Source of the DNA: Paenibacillus agri
GTDB lineage: Bacteria > Bacillota > Bacilli > Paenibacillales > Paenibacillaceae
Assembly (NCBI RefSeq): GCF_013359945.1
Contig: NZ_JABWCS010000205.1
Coordinates: forward strand, 96,223-160,222
DNA: 64,000 nucleotides
Reading direction: 5' to 3'
The notes beneath the pieces are model-generated. The model searched no databases. It was not told the DNA's origin and saw only the letters and a list, made by a program, of their open reading frames with translations. The translations under genes were made by a program, and so were the position numbers. Shown one piece after another: positions 52,989-64,000 of this stretch (positions are counted from its first letter, which is position 1; every line of letters starts with the position of its first letter).

Positions 52989-55337
52989 ATGCAACCTGTT
53001 AACATACAAGAGGCCGTTAGTCGGCTCAATCCTCCGCAGCGGCAGGCTGTGGAGACTACTGAAGGACCACTGCTGATTATGGCTGGTGCGGGCAGCGGCA
53101 AGACGCGGGTGCTGACGCACCGAATTGCGTGGCTTATTGCTAATCGCAAGGCGCCGCCTTGGGCGATTTTGGCCATCACATTTACGAATAAAGCAGCGCG
53201 TGAGATGCAGGAGCGTGTATCCAAACTTGTCGGGCCGGAGGGCCGCGATATTTGGGTCTCGACCTTCCACTCCATGTGCGTACGGATTTTACGGAAGGAT
53301 ATCGAGCGGATCGGCTTTACTTCCAACTTCTCGATTCTGGATTCGACGGACCAGCTGTCCGTAATCCGTAACTGTATGAAGGAACTGAATATCGATACGA
53401 AGAAGTTCGAGCCGAAGGCTGTTCAGTCTGTGATCAGTACGGCGAAGAATGAGCTGGTAACCCCTGCTCAGTATGAGCAGAAGGTCGGCGATTATTTTGA
53501 AGGATTGATTGCCAAGGTCTATACCATGTACCAGAAGCGTCTGAAGAGCAATAACTCTTTGGATTTTGATGATCTGATCATGGCTACGATTCAACTGTTC
53601 AAGGAAGTACCAGAGGTTCTGGATTTTTATCAGAAGAAATTCAAGTACATTCATGTGGACGAGTATCAGGATACGAACCGTGCGCAGTACATGCTGTGCC
53701 GGATGCTGGCTGACAGCCACCACCGGATTTGTGTAGTCGGTGACAGTGACCAGTCGATTTATCGCTGGCGCGGAGCGGATATCACCAACATTCTTAATTT
53801 TGAAGAAGATTATCCTGAAGCCAAAACTATCCTGCTGGAGCAGAACTATCGTTCCACCTCTAATATCTTGAATGCAGCCAATGGTGTCATTGCGCTCAAT
53901 ACCGGACGCAAGCCCAAGAAGCTGTGGACGGACTCGGATGAAGGTGCGAAGATTAAGGTTTATCGCGGGGATTCTGAGCATGATGAGGGATATTTTGTTA
54001 CCGGAGAAATCAGTAAGAATGTGAAAACAGGTCAAGCCTACCAAAATCACGCCATTCTGTACCGGACGAACGCCCAATCCCGGGTTATCGAGGAAATTCT
54101 GATCAAGTCGGATATTCCCTATCAGATCGTAGGCGGCATCAAGTTCTACGACCGTAAAGAAATCAAGGATATTCTGGCGTATCTGCGCCTGTTGTCCAAC
54201 CCGGATGATGATATCAGTTTGACGCGGATTATCAACGTGCCAAAGCGCGGGCTAGGCGATACGACCGTTGGTAAGCTTGCCGTTGCTGCAGCCGAACGAG
54301 GCGTATCGATCTTCCGTGTTCTGGAGACGGTGGATGATTTGGGCTTTGCCGGACGTACCCGGAATGCGCTGGTGGAATTCTACGACATGATCGAAGCGCT
54401 GCACCGGATGGTGGAATTCCTGTCGGTGACTGAACTGACGGAGAAAGTGCTGGAATTGTCGCAATACCGCTTGGAGCTGCAAAATGAGAACACGCTCGAA
54501 TCCCGCTCCAGACTGGAGAATATTGACGAGTTCTTGTCGGTAACGATGGAGTTTGAGAAAAACAATGAGGATAAGTCGCTGGTCTCCTTCCTGACAGACC
54601 TTGCGCTGATCGCGGACATTGACAGCATGAATGATGAAGAGGAAGATCGCAGCGATGCGGTGGTGCTGATGACGATGCACAGCGCCAAGGGTCTGGAGTT
54701 CCCGACAGTGTTCATTGTCGGGATGGAGGAAGGTGTCTTCCCGCACAGCCGGGCCTTCCAGGACAATGATGAACTGGAAGAGGAGCGACGGCTGGCCTAT
54801 GTCGGCATTACCCGCGCCGAGAAACAACTGTTTCTCTCCTGCGCGCGGGTGCGCACGCTCTTCGGACGGACGACGGCCAACCCGCCGTCCCGCTTCCTGG
54901 AGGAGATTCCGGAGGAGCTGAAGGAAGACACCGCCCCTGCCCACGACCGATTCCGCCGCGGCGGGTCGGATGTGGGCGGAGCCTATGGCGGCCGCGGCTT
55001 CGCCAGCGGCGGCCGGGGCAATTTCGGCGGCCGGGGCGGGGCCGCCGGATCTACGCCGAATGCCGCAGGCTTCGGCGGAAGCACGGCCACGGCCGCAGCT
55101 GGCCAGGGCCGCGTGTCCGTGACCTCCGGCGGGGCGAAGCCCGCAGCCGGAGCAGGATCTTCAGCGTCCGCCGATTTCAAGGCGGGCGACAAGGTATCCC
55201 ACGGCAAATGGGGCACAGGCACCATTGTGTCCGTCAAAGGCACCGGCAACGATACGGAGCTGCAGATTGCTTTTCCGGCGCCGGTGGGCGTGAAACGGCT
55301 GCTCGCAGGCTTTGCGCCGATCGCCAAGGTGGAATAG
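52989..55337 (+). CDS. pcrA: ATP-dependent DNA helicase PcrA (UvrD family)
   Basis: A 782-residue SF1A 3'-5' helicase that clears RecA and stalled complexes and acts in repair and plasmid replication. Motifs include the Q motif LNPPQRQAV, Walker [39 protein letters not shown] and VALITRAEK-type sequence near [11 protein letters not shown]. The C-terminal tail has a ~75-residue Gly/Arg/Ala-rich, RGG-like linker (about 655-730) followed by a Tudor-like domain ([17 protein letters not shown]), which in PcrA binds RNA polymerase. ATG 52989 is chosen because AAAGGAG lies 10 bases upstream. The linker region is very GC-rich. Confidence 0.96.
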   Translation: MQPVNIQEAVSRLNPPQRQAVETTEGPLLIMAGAGSGKTRVLTHRIAWLIANRKAPPWAILAITFTNKAAREMQERVSKLVGPEGRDIWVSTFHSMCVRILRKDIERIGFTSNFSILDSTDQLSVIRNCMKELNIDTKKFEPKAVQSVISTAKNELVTPAQYEQKVGDYFEGLIAKVYTMYQKRLKSNNSLDFDDLIMATIQLFKEVPEVLDFYQKKFKYIHVDEYQDTNRAQYMLCRMLADSHHRICVVGDSDQSIYRWRGADITNILNFEEDYPEAKTILLEQNYRSTSNILNAANGVIALNTGRKPKKLWTDSDEGAKIKVYRGDSEHDEGYFVTGEISKNVKTGQAYQNHAILYRTNAQSRVIEEILIKSDIPYQIVGGIKFYDRKEIKDILAYLRLLSNPDDDISLTRIINVPKRGLGDTTVGKLAVAAAERGVSIFRVLETVDDLGFAGRTRNALVEFYDMIEALHRMVEFLSVTELTEKVLELSQYRLELQNENTLESRSRLENIDEFLSVTMEFEKNNEDKSLVSFLTDLALIADIDSMNDEEEDRSDAVVLMTMHSAKGLEFPTVFIVGMEEGVFPHSRAFQDNDELEEERRLAYVGITRAEKQLFLSCARVRTLFGRTTANPPSRFLEEIPEELKEDTAPAHDRFRRGGSDVGGAYGGRGFASGGRGNFGGRGGAAGSTPNAAGFGGSTATAAAGQGRVSVTSGGAKPAAGAGSSASADFKAGDKVSHGKWGTGTIVSVKGTGNDTELQIAFPAPVGVKRLLAGFAPIAKVE

Positions 55338-55352
55338 ATCGACTACGATTAA

Positions 55353-57425
<2,073 letters not shown>

Positions 57426-57472
57426 AAGCATAGTGGAATAAGCGCTGCGGCCCAGGCCCAGCATAATATTAT

Positions 57473-57516
57473 AGATCCCGGTTAATTTGCATAGGCGAAT
57501 TGGCCGGGATCTTTTG
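57473..57516 (+). terminator. Terminator after ligA
   Basis: GATCCCGG...AATT / AATT...CCGGGATC long stem, with a CTTTTG tail, closing the pcrB-pcrA-ligA operon. Confidence 0.85.
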
Positions 57517-57567
57517 TTAGAATAAGGAAGGAACGTTAACAAAAGAACTGGAAAGGATGTACTTTCG

Positions 57568-58275
57568 GTGAAACCTGAAACGATATTGCTGGTAGACGAT
57601 GAGAAAGAGATCGTGGACCTGCTGGATATTTATTTTCGCAACGAGGGCTATCGGCTGCTCAAGGCTTATGATGGACTGGAAGCCCTGGAGTGCCTGAACA
57701 ATGAAGAGGTGGATCTAATTATCCTGGATGTGATGATGCCAAAGCTGGATGGTGTGGCCGCCTGTATGAAAATACGTGAGGAACGGAACATGCCGATCAT
57801 TATGCTATCCGCGAAAAATACCGATATGGACAAAATCGCCGGACTCAGTATCGGGGCGGATGACTATGTAGGCAAGCCCTTTAACCCGCTGGAGCTGGTG
57901 GCCCGGGCCAAATCGCAGCTGCGTCGTTACCATAAACTGAATACAGGCGGTCCTACGCGCCGTAACGAGAATGAACTAGTGTTTGAGGATTTGATCATCG
58001 ATACTGCGAAGCATGAAGTCAGCGTGGATAGCCGTAAAGTCAAGCTTACACCTCGGGAGTTTGCCATTCTGGAGTTATTAGCAAGGCATCAGGGTCAGGT
58101 GCTCAGCATGGAACAGATTTATCGTAACCTCTGGAATGAGCCTTTTCTTGATGGGGGCAATACAGTAATGGTGCATATTCGTAATATCCGTGAAAAAATC
58201 GAGCTTGACCCCAAGCAGCCCCGTTATGTACAGACCGTATGGGGTATTGGCTACAAACTGGACGGGCCTTCCTGA
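57568..58275 (+). CDS. OmpR/PhoB-family response regulator (VanR-like)
   Basis: A 235-residue regulator: receiver domain with phospho-acceptor D54 (IILDVMMPKLDG) and a C-terminal winged helix (about 135-230, LTPREFAILELL, GGNTVMVHIRNIREKIE). The GTG start follows GGAAAGGATG. The kinase gene begins 21 bases downstream. Sequence flavour is that of VanR and related wall-stress regulators, but no van genes are present. A pair of TCTTAAGA boxes ahead of the downstream sensor-like gene is a good candidate target, making the kinase-dead protein and the PBP its regulon. Confidence 0.93.
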   Translation: MKPETILLVDDEKEIVDLLDIYFRNEGYRLLKAYDGLEALECLNNEEVDLIILDVMMPKLDGVAACMKIREERNMPIIMLSAKNTDMDKIAGLSIGADDYVGKPFNPLELVARAKSQLRRYHKLNTGGPTRRNENELVFEDLIIDTAKHEVSVDSRKVKLTPREFAILELLARHQGQVLSMEQIYRNLWNEPFLDGGNTVMVHIRNIREKIELDPKQPRYVQTVWGIGYKLDGPS

Positions 58276-58295
58276 TCGGCCGGAGGTGATGAATT

Positions 58296-59405
58296 TTGAA
58301 CTCCAAATATATCAGTACCATCCGTTGGAAGTTTATATGGGCTTTCTTGTTGAGCGTATTCTCTGGCGGTATCCTGCTCGCAGCATGCTATCAGTTGGTG
58401 AACTCTATGGTGTATCTAAACCCGGCCCCGCCTTCTGCTCCTTACTCTTTAATTCTGAAATGGATTATTAACCATGTCGGTTCAGCTCCGCTTATGGCTG
58501 CGGCTGGAATCGTCAGCTTTTTGCTATTCTTTTTCATCTATACCCGTAAAATCATTTCCTACCTTGAAGAGATCACCAAAGGGATTCAACAAATCACTAA
58601 GCTCGGGGAGTCACACCGAATTGAAGTCCGGTCAGGGGATGAACTGGGTGTGCTAGCCGAGAACATCAACATTATGTCTGATCGTCTTCAGCATTCCTTA
58701 TTGGAAGAGCGGAAAGCAGTAACCGCTAAAAATGAGTTGATTACGGGTGTATCACACGATCTTCGTACTCCGTTAACCTCCGTGTTAGGCTATCTGGAAT
58801 ACATTGAGCAGGACCGCTGCCGGGATGAGACAGAAATGCGTTATTACGTAGGCATTGCTTACCAGAAATCACTGGTGCTAAGAAAGCTGATTGATGACTT
58901 ATTTGAATATACACGGGTGAATAGTGGTGGTATACCGTTTGTACTCGCGCCTTTGGATCTCAAAGCATTTATGCGGCAGTTGGCAGAGGAAGCTGTACCC
59001 GCACTGACTGCGGCTGGTATGACGTATGAGATTGAAGACGATACCGAATCGCTATGGATACAGGGGGCTCCGTATGAGCTGGTTCGTGCTTTTGATAATC
59101 TGATCACCAATGGAATCCGGTATGGTCGTGACGGCAAGAAGCTGCAGATCGGCCTGAGCCGGGAGGGAGACGAAGCCGTGGTGCGAGTCAGCAATTTCGG
59201 AGAAATGATAGCGGAAGGCGATCTTCCGTATATCTTTGAACGCTTTTATCGGGCGGAGCGTTCTCGTTCACAGCACACCGGAGGTTCTGGATTGGGGCTG
59301 GCGATTGCCAAGGGGATCATTGAACTGCATGGCGGTGTTATTTTGGCCGTAAGCGGCAGACAACGTACGGACTTTATCGTCCGTCTTCCGCTTTCACAAA
59401 CGTAG
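58296..59405 (+). CDS. Sensor histidine kinase (VanS-like)
   Basis: A 369-residue kinase. Two membrane segments (about 12-35 and 62-82) flank a short external loop. Then come HAMP (about 83-135), HisKA with H154 in ITGVSHDLRTPLTSVLGYLEY (shown in part as GVSHDLRTPLTS), and HATPase with DNLITNGIRYG and GGSGLGLAIAKG. The TTG start has a very strong GGAGGTGAT site. It is paired with the upstream regulator. Its N-terminal half is duplicated, without the catalytic part, in the gene at 59530. Confidence 0.93.
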   Translation: MNSKYISTIRWKFIWAFLLSVFSGGILLAACYQLVNSMVYLNPAPPSAPYSLILKWIINHVGSAPLMAAAGIVSFLLFFFIYTRKIISYLEEITKGIQQITKLGESHRIEVRSGDELGVLAENINIMSDRLQHSLLEERKAVTAKNELITGVSHDLRTPLTSVLGYLEYIEQDRCRDETEMRYYVGIAYQKSLVLRKLIDDLFEYTRVNSGGIPFVLAPLDLKAFMRQLAEEAVPALTAAGMTYEIEDDTESLWIQGAPYELVRAFDNLITNGIRYGRDGKKLQIGLSREGDEAVVRVSNFGEMIAEGDLPYIFERFYRAERSRSQHTGGSGLGLAIAKGIIELHGGVILAVSGRQRTDFIVRLPLSQT

Positions 59406-59437
59406 CTTTTGTCTGCTCTCCTTATTGTTTCTTCAGA

Positions 59438-59473
59438 AAATCTTAAGAAGTTATGGAGTCATTCTTAAGATTT
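59438..59473. promoter_or_regulatory. Pair of TCTTAAGA boxes, candidate response-regulator site
   Basis: AAATCTTAAG (59438-59447) and CTTAAGATTT (59464-59473) form an inverted pair. The palindrome TCTTAAGA repeats with a 22-base step, two helical turns, just upstream of the 59530 gene. OmpR-type regulators bind repeats with such spacing. Confidence 0.5.
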
Positions 59474-59529
59474 CCTCCTTATCCTTGTGTCAGAGGGGGA
59501 TTATCCCCTTCTGAAAGGAGGGATTGGCA

Positions 59530-60204
59530 TTGAGGAAGCGGCGGACCGTAAGACTGGGGTATCTATATATTTTTGGCGGAAGCACACTCTTGAGTGCTGC
59601 TGTTCTTTTCGTGTTATACCGACTGTTCGTATGGACGTATTCCCGTCACAGCCAGGATTCGGGCGCTTTAGTTGTGACGCTTGCCCACTGGATTATCAAT
59701 CATATTGGCAAAGCCCCCTTTGCCGCCATGTTATTTGTACTGGTATTCTCGGGGTTCTTTTTGCTGCGCTCACAGAAGCCGGCACAGGATATGCAATCAC
59801 TGCTGCAGGCAGCGGAAAAGCTCGCCAATCACGGTTCTTTCACGGAACTGAAGGTGCTATCCGCCGGGGAATTGCAAGCATTAGCTGGACATCTGGAGCG
59901 GATTAACAGCAACAGGAGAGGTGTAGGCACGCAACATAAAGCGCAAAAGGGAGAAGATCCAATGGAGCTCTCAGCAGCAGTTGCAGGGGATTTGAATTCT
60001 AGCTTAACTTCTGGTTCCTCCCCGGTGCTGGATACCGAAGATACCATGGCCCTGATCCTTAGGGTTAAAGCTACACTCCGTTGTCTTCATAAGGCTGAAG
60101 CTGCGGGGGAAGATAGCAATACTATGCTTCGCCTTCTCGTGAATGCCAGAGAGGAAGCAACCGGGATGGAGCAGGCGTTGGAGCGTCTGATTACAGGGTC
60201 ATGA
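59530..60204 (+). CDS. Kinase-dead paralogue of the adjacent sensor kinase
   Basis: A 224-residue membrane protein that parallels the N-terminal half of the neighbouring kinase. It has two membrane segments with the shared string WIINHIGKAP (WIINHVGSAP in the kinase), a HAMP-like region, and a degenerate dimerisation helix. There ELSAAVAGDLNSSLTS aligns with the kinase's ELITGVSHDLRTPLTS, and the phosphoacceptor histidine is replaced by G153. No ATPase domain follows. The TTG start sits seven bases after AAAGGAGG. Its stop overlaps the PBP start (ATGA), so the two are coupled. It may heterodimerise with the kinase or tie it to the PBP. Confidence 0.8.
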   Translation: MRKRRTVRLGYLYIFGGSTLLSAAVLFVLYRLFVWTYSRHSQDSGALVVTLAHWIINHIGKAPFAAMLFVLVFSGFFLLRSQKPAQDMQSLLQAAEKLANHGSFTELKVLSAGELQALAGHLERINSNRRGVGTQHKAQKGEDPMELSAAVAGDLNSSLTSGSSPVLDTEDTMALILRVKATLRCLHKAEAAGEDSNTMLRLLVNAREEATGMEQALERLITGS

Positions 60205-62117
60205 GCAGTCCACGGGAGAGGCGACCCCATGAGAACTTCTATAGAAGGATTCACTGGTCTAACATGCGTGACAGGGTCTTGCGCATCCTGTATACGTTGT
60301 TTGATCTTGGAGTAATCGTAGTCCTGCTAATGTTAGCTGGTCTTGTGTACATTCATGAATATGGAAGCACCGTAGTCAGCCGTTATTCTGACAAGTTAAT
60401 TTTACCGGAGTCTAGTATAATGCTGGCTTCAGATGGATCTTTATTACGCAAAGTCCCCATTCCAGGATCCGGCTACAGGACCTCCCTACCGCTTAGGGAG
60501 ATGCCTAAGCTATTAACAGCTACTTTTCTGGCAGTGGAAGACCGCCGCTTTTATACCCATGACGGGCTGGATTACAAAGGAATACTGCGGGCACTTGTAG
60601 CAAATGCAGCGAATATGGAAATAGCCGAGGGAGGGAGCAGTATCACCCAGCAGCTGGCCCGGAATCTGTATCTGAACAGAGATAAGAACCTCTTACGCAA
60701 GGTGAACGAGGCGTCTATTGCCTTGGAGCTGGAGCGGCGTTTGTCCAAAAGTGAGATTCTGGAGTTATATCTCAACCAGTTGTACATGGGGCGAGGTCAG
60801 TATGGAATCAAGGCCGCAGCTGAGCGGTATTTTGGCATTAGCGATCCCAATAAGCTGGAGATCTGGCAAATTGCTACGCTTGCAGCGATTCCTAAAGGGC
60901 CCTCGATCTACAACCCTGTGGATGATCCCGAGCGGTCTGCCGAAAGACGTAAGCTTGTTCTACATATAATGGAGCAGCGGGGTTTGATATCTCATGCACA
61001 GCTGAATGCTGCACTGCTTCAAGAATATCAGGCTCCACCGGTGGAACCGCAGCTTTCGGCTGCTGGAATATCTTATGGCGATGCCGCGCTTCAGGAAGCG
61101 TCCAGGCTGACTGGCAAATCCAGAGAAGAACTGCAGAGTGGCGGCTATACGATTGTTACAGCGATGAATGTGCATGCCCAGAGTGTGCTCGAGAAGACCT
61201 TTTTGCAACCCGATTCTTTCCCACCGGATGGGAAGGACCGGCAAGTGGAAGCGTCTATGGTGATTATGGACCATCGTAACGGAGAGGTTGTAGCGCTTAT
61301 GGGAGGGCGGGAGCCGAAGGCAGGGGGGCTGAACAGGGCTATTATGGATGCCAGACAGCCGGGGTCTTCTTTTAAACCAATCATTGATTACGGACCTGCG
61401 CTGGAAAGTGGAAAATTCACTCCAGATAGTCTGTTGTCTGATCGGCGGGCGGCCTATGGAAACTATCAGCCGGAGAATCTGAACGGGGATTATCGTGGCC
61501 AGGTAACTATGCAGACGGCGATCAAACAGTCTATCAATGCGCCGGCGGTGTGGCTGCTGCAGCAGGTAGGCATAGGTCAGGCGCGTAAGTTTGCGGCCAA
61601 GCTGGGGATTGAATTAACAGAGGGGGACAATAATCTCGCAATCGCATTAGGCGGCCTGCACAAAGGCATTTCTCCGCTAAAAATGTCCCAGGCCTACAGC
61701 GTGTTCGCAAACGGGGGCAAATTCAATGAGGGGCATCTGGTACGGATGGTGAAGAATGCCCGCGGAGAAGTCATCTATAAGCACACGTCATCTTCAGCTC
61801 AGGTGATCTCTCCAGTTACAGCAGACAGGATGACCACAATGCTTCGGAGTGTAGTTAATGAAGGTACCGGAAAAAAGGCTCAGATGAACCGCCCAGTAGC
61901 GGGGAAAACCGGGACGACCCAATTGGATCTGCCCGGAGTGAGCCGTAAGGGGAATCGGGATCTCTGGTTTGTCGGGTATACACCGGAATGGACCGGAGCG
62001 GTATGGATCGGTTTTGACCGGACGGATGAGCAGAATTATATGACGGCTGGAAGCGGGATGGCGGCAGCACTATTTTCTAAGGTAATGACCCAAGCTCTGG
62101 CGCAGGCTGGAAAATAA
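60201..62117 (+). CDS. Class A penicillin-binding protein (PBP1A family)
   Basis: A 638-residue bifunctional peptidoglycan synthase. It has an N-terminal membrane anchor (about 35-57), a GT51 glycosyltransferase domain (about 85-260, with AVEDRRFYTHDG, GGSSITQQLARNLYLN and RKVNEASIALELERRLSK, shown in part as ALELERRLSK), and a transpeptidase domain with SxxK (PGSSFKP), SxN (QSINAP) and KTG (AGKTGTT) all intact. It is translationally coupled to the kinase-dead sensor and lies downstream of the VanRS-like pair, so it is probably an inducible wall-repair or resistance PBP. Confidence 0.94.
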   Translation: MSSPRERRPHENFYRRIHWSNMRDRVLRILYTLFDLGVIVVLLMLAGLVYIHEYGSTVVSRYSDKLILPESSIMLASDGSLLRKVPIPGSGYRTSLPLREMPKLLTATFLAVEDRRFYTHDGLDYKGILRALVANAANMEIAEGGSSITQQLARNLYLNRDKNLLRKVNEASIALELERRLSKSEILELYLNQLYMGRGQYGIKAAAERYFGISDPNKLEIWQIATLAAIPKGPSIYNPVDDPERSAERRKLVLHIMEQRGLISHAQLNAALLQEYQAPPVEPQLSAAGISYGDAALQEASRLTGKSREELQSGGYTIVTAMNVHAQSVLEKTFLQPDSFPPDGKDRQVEASMVIMDHRNGEVVALMGGREPKAGGLNRAIMDARQPGSSFKPIIDYGPALESGKFTPDSLLSDRRAAYGNYQPENLNGDYRGQVTMQTAIKQSINAPAVWLLQQVGIGQARKFAAKLGIELTEGDNNLAIALGGLHKGISPLKMSQAYSVFANGGKFNEGHLVRMVKNARGEVIYKHTSSSAQVISPVTADRMTTMLRSVVNEGTGKKAQMNRPVAGKTGTTQLDLPGVSRKGNRDLWFVGYTPEWTGAVWIGFDRTDEQNYMTAGSGMAAALFSKVMTQALAQAGK

Positions 62118-62121
62118 AAAA

Positions 62122-62157
62122 AGCTCATCTGTCCTCTAAGTAGAGAACGGATGAGCT
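62122..62157 (-). terminator. Terminator of the MFS gene (minus strand)
   Basis: AGCTCATC / GATGAGCT stem. On the minus strand it is followed by seven T, so it serves the minus-strand exporter gene; it lies between two convergent genes. Confidence 0.8.
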
Positions 62158-62176
62158 ACCTATCAGGATTGGGGCC

Positions 62177-63436
62177 TTACTCGGCCGCCCATTCCTCCAG
62201 TTTGTTGTCTCCTGGGAGCAATAGTGCCAATAATCCGAGCAGAGGCAGGAATCCGCAGGCCACAAATACTTTTGTAATGCCAATAACGTCAATAAGATTG
62301 CCAATCACGAGTGAGCCGATACCACCAAGCCCAAATGCAAGCCCGGTGATCAGCCCTGACACGGTTCCGATATTGCCGGGATACAGCATCTGTGCATAAA
62401 TTACGGTAACCGAGAAGCTGGACAGAAGTACGAAGCCGCCAATCAGCAGCAGCACCGCGGCCCAGAAGTGACTGACGAAAGGCAGCGCCAATGCAAAGGG
62501 AACCGTACCTACCATAGAAAAGAGAATCAAGTTACGCCGCCCGAAACGGTCTGCGAGCGGTCCGCCGAAGAACGTACCTACGGCACCGGCTGCCAGGTAC
62601 ATAAAGATATACACCTGTGCACTATCCAGAGACATCCGGTATTTATCCATTAAGTAGAATGCATAATAACTGCCGATGGAAGCCCCGTACCAGGATCTCA
62701 CGAACACCAGGAAGACAAGAATGATAGTTGCATTCCGAATGCTTTTGCGCCTTGCAGGGTCCATTAACTTGGCCGCGGCCTTTTTACGGAAGGTATAGCC
62801 GGAATCAAGCATTTCACGATACCAGCGAGCTACATAGGTCTGCACGGCGATTCCTGCAGCAGCAACGATGGTGAAGCCGAGTGCGCCAATTTGCCCGAAA
62901 GGAATGAAAATCCACTTCGTCAGCATGGGTCCGAGCGATTGCCCGGCATTCCCTCCTACCTGAAAAATAGACTGGGACAGTCCTTTGCGAAGTCCTGCAG
63001 CCATATGGGCAACACGCATGCCTTCCGGGTGAAAGGCAGCCGATCCGAATCCGACAAGCACAACGGAAAATAGCACGAGTATATAATTGTTGGCATACGC
63101 CAGCAAAAAGACCCCGGCAAAGGTACAGCACATCCCCAGGGGGAGCAGAATCGGACGCGGCTTGCGATCGGCGGCATAGCCGATAACAGGCTGAATGACC
63201 GAGGAAGTTACATTCAAGGCAAATGAAATCCAGCCGATCTGAGCAAAGGAAAGCAGCAGGTTGTCTTTGAGAATCGGGAAAATCGCCGGAATGACTGCTT
63301 GAATAGAATCATTAAACAAATGAACAAAGCTGACAGCGAGTAGGATGCGGTAAATCGTGGCCTGTTGCGTATTGCGCTGCTCTGCAGCCGGAAGATCTGG
63401 CTTAGGGGCGGCGGTTGTTGAGTTGTTCTTCATCAT
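62177..63436 (-). CDS. MFS exporter, fosmidomycin-resistance (Fsr) type
   Basis: A 419-residue major facilitator protein with 12 hydrophobic segments split by a basic central loop (about 205-225, RKKAAAKLMDPARRKSIRN, shown in part as LMDPARRKS). The N-terminal SFVHLFNDSIQAVIPAIFP is characteristic of the Fsr/YfnC group, which exports fosmidomycin and related compounds. A GGAGAGGAG site precedes the ATG. It is convergent with the PBP gene and divergent from the rRNA operon. Actual substrate unknown. Confidence 0.85.
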   Translation of the reverse strand: MMKNNSTTAAPKPDLPAAEQRNTQQATIYRILLAVSFVHLFNDSIQAVIPAIFPILKDNLLLSFAQIGWISFALNVTSSVIQPVIGYAADRKPRPILLPLGMCCTFAGVFLLAYANNYILVLFSVVLVGFGSAAFHPEGMRVAHMAAGLRKGLSQSIFQVGGNAGQSLGPMLTKWIFIPFGQIGALGFTIVAAAGIAVQTYVARWYREMLDSGYTFRKKAAAKLMDPARRKSIRNATIILVFLVFVRSWYGASIGSYYAFYLMDKYRMSLDSAQVYIFMYLAAGAVGTFFGGPLADRFGRRNLILFSMVGTVPFALALPFVSHFWAAVLLLIGGFVLLSSFSVTVIYAQMLYPGNIGTVSGLITGLAFGLGGIGSLVIGNLIDVIGITKVFVACGFLPLLGLLALLLPGDNKLEEWAAE

Positions 63437-63579
63437 GGCTCCTCTCCATATTGTGTGCTAGTATTCTTTTTTAATGTTTACGATAGATCCTATTTTAGCC
63501 ATATGCAATGGATTATGGGAAACAATTTGTGCTGTAGGGGTGGGAAATATACGTGCGATAGATTATTTTCAAAAAAGTG

Positions 63580-63699
63580 TTGCAATCATGAGATCTGCAT
63601 GGTATATTATCTCTTGTGCTTATGAGACATCGCCTAACGGAAACGAGGGCGTTGAAAAAATAAGTTGACAAAGAATAAAGAAACATGATAAGATATAAT
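63580..63699 (+). promoter_or_regulatory. Tandem rRNA promoters
   Basis: P1: TTGCAA (63580-63585), 17 bases, TATATT (63603-63608). P2: TTGACA (63665-63670) with a -10 that is either GATAAG (63687-63692, 16-base spacer) or the more distant TATAAT (63694-63699). Both lie ahead of the 16S gene. Confidence 0.7.
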
Positions 63700-63890
63700 T
63701 CCTGTGCAAGACATACATAATGAATTGCAAGGGAACAAGTTCTTTGAAAACTGAACAAATGGAACACGTTGATTTAACAAGATTCATTTAATGAATCGTC
63801 AGTTTCAAAATGAGCAATCGCTCTTTTCAATAATTTTTCGGATGGTTATTTTCTCGGAGTAATTCGGGGGAGTGATCGTTCGAAAAAACC
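63700..63890 (+). other. rRNA leader with boxA-like antitermination signal
   Basis: The ~190-base leader contains TCTTTGAAAACTGA (63741-63754), the boxA-type string seen before Bacillales rRNA genes. A small inverted repeat GATTCATT/AATGAATC (63781-63797) and a GAGC/GCTC mini-hairpin (63811-63822) follow. Confidence 0.65.
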
Positions 63891-64000
63891 TATTTGGAGA
63901 GTTTGATCCTGGCTCAGGACGAACGCTGGCGGCGTGCCTAATACATGCAAGTCGAGCGGACTTGATGGAGTGCTTGCACTCCTGATGGTTAGCGGCGGAC
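63891..64000 (+). rRNA. 16S ribosomal RNA, 5' end (truncated by the window)
   Basis: The sequence contains the universal 16S start AGAGTTTGATCCTGGCTCAG at 63898-63917, followed by GACGAACGCTGGCGGCGTGC and CATGCAAGTCGAGCGGA, as in Paenibacillus and other Firmicutes. Only about 110 bases are inside the window. The exact 5' end is placed a few bases before the conserved string. Confidence 0.97.

Noticed and set aside
57568..62117. Vancomycin resistance (van) cluster
   Set aside because: Only a VanRS-like pair is present; there are no vanH, vanA or vanX type genes.
63474..63668. Small frame upstream of the 16S gene
   Set aside because: It overlaps the first rRNA promoter and has no ribosome site.

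Overview
The window looks like chromosomal DNA of a Paenibacillus-type Firmicute. Support for this: consensus GGAGG ribosome sites with many GTG and TTG starts, a Bacillales gene order (ftsE-ftsX-peptidases-minJ, uvrB-uvrA, pcrB-pcrA-ligA), an S-layer-type polyrhamnose glycan locus like those of Geobacillus and Paenibacillus, and a 16S rRNA gene whose first ~110 bases lie at the right edge. I could not run searches, so family names rest on motifs, length and context.

Layout. 0.1-6.0 kb: cell-division and wall-remodelling genes ftsE, ftsX, a LytM-type hydrolase, ctpB and a MinJ-like protein. 6.0-6.9 kb: no genes, but four related hairpins and an exact 38-bp tandem array. 6.9-12.6 kb: a NarL-type two-component system facing an ABC exporter (one ATPase, two permeases), in the style of LnrJK/LnrLMN. 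12.8-19.0 kb: a BlaI-type repressor and two BlaR1-like membrane metalloproteases, with a free-standing copy of the sensor half and a gutted second repressor between them. 19.2-24.3 kb: a CPA2 antiporter, a small membrane protein, a chemoreceptor and motAB. 24.5-30.1 kb: uvrB, uvrA and a small membrane protein. 30.3-34.0 kb: a U32-family protein and galU.

34.1-51.1 kb is a glycan locus: an O-antigen-ligase-like protein, an ABC polysaccharide exporter (Wzm/Wzt), a methyltransferase / coiled-coil / double glycosyltransferase fusion (WsaE-like), a WsaF-like transferase, rmlACBD for dTDP-L-rhamnose, two GT2 enzymes and an initiating sugar-phosphate transferase. The first part is visibly AT-rich and probably acquired. 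Together these genes could build a rhamnan on undecaprenyl phosphate, cap it, export it and attach it to a cell-surface acceptor.

51.2-57.4 kb: a GDPD-family enzyme and the pcrB-pcrA-ligA repair/replication operon. 57.6-62.1 kb: an OmpR-type two-component system, a kinase-dead paralogue of its own sensor, and a class A penicillin-binding protein. 62.2-63.4 kb: an Fsr-type MFS exporter. 63.5-64.0 kb: tandem rRNA promoters, a leader and the 16S start.

The most notable signals are: the kinase-dead sensor coupled to a PBP; the shuffled bla-type signalling cluster; the heptad-encoding 21-bp repeats in the WsaE-like fusion, which could act as an evolvable chain-length ruler; the two arrays after minJ; and the overlapping divergent uvrB/motA promoters with a LexA-like box.
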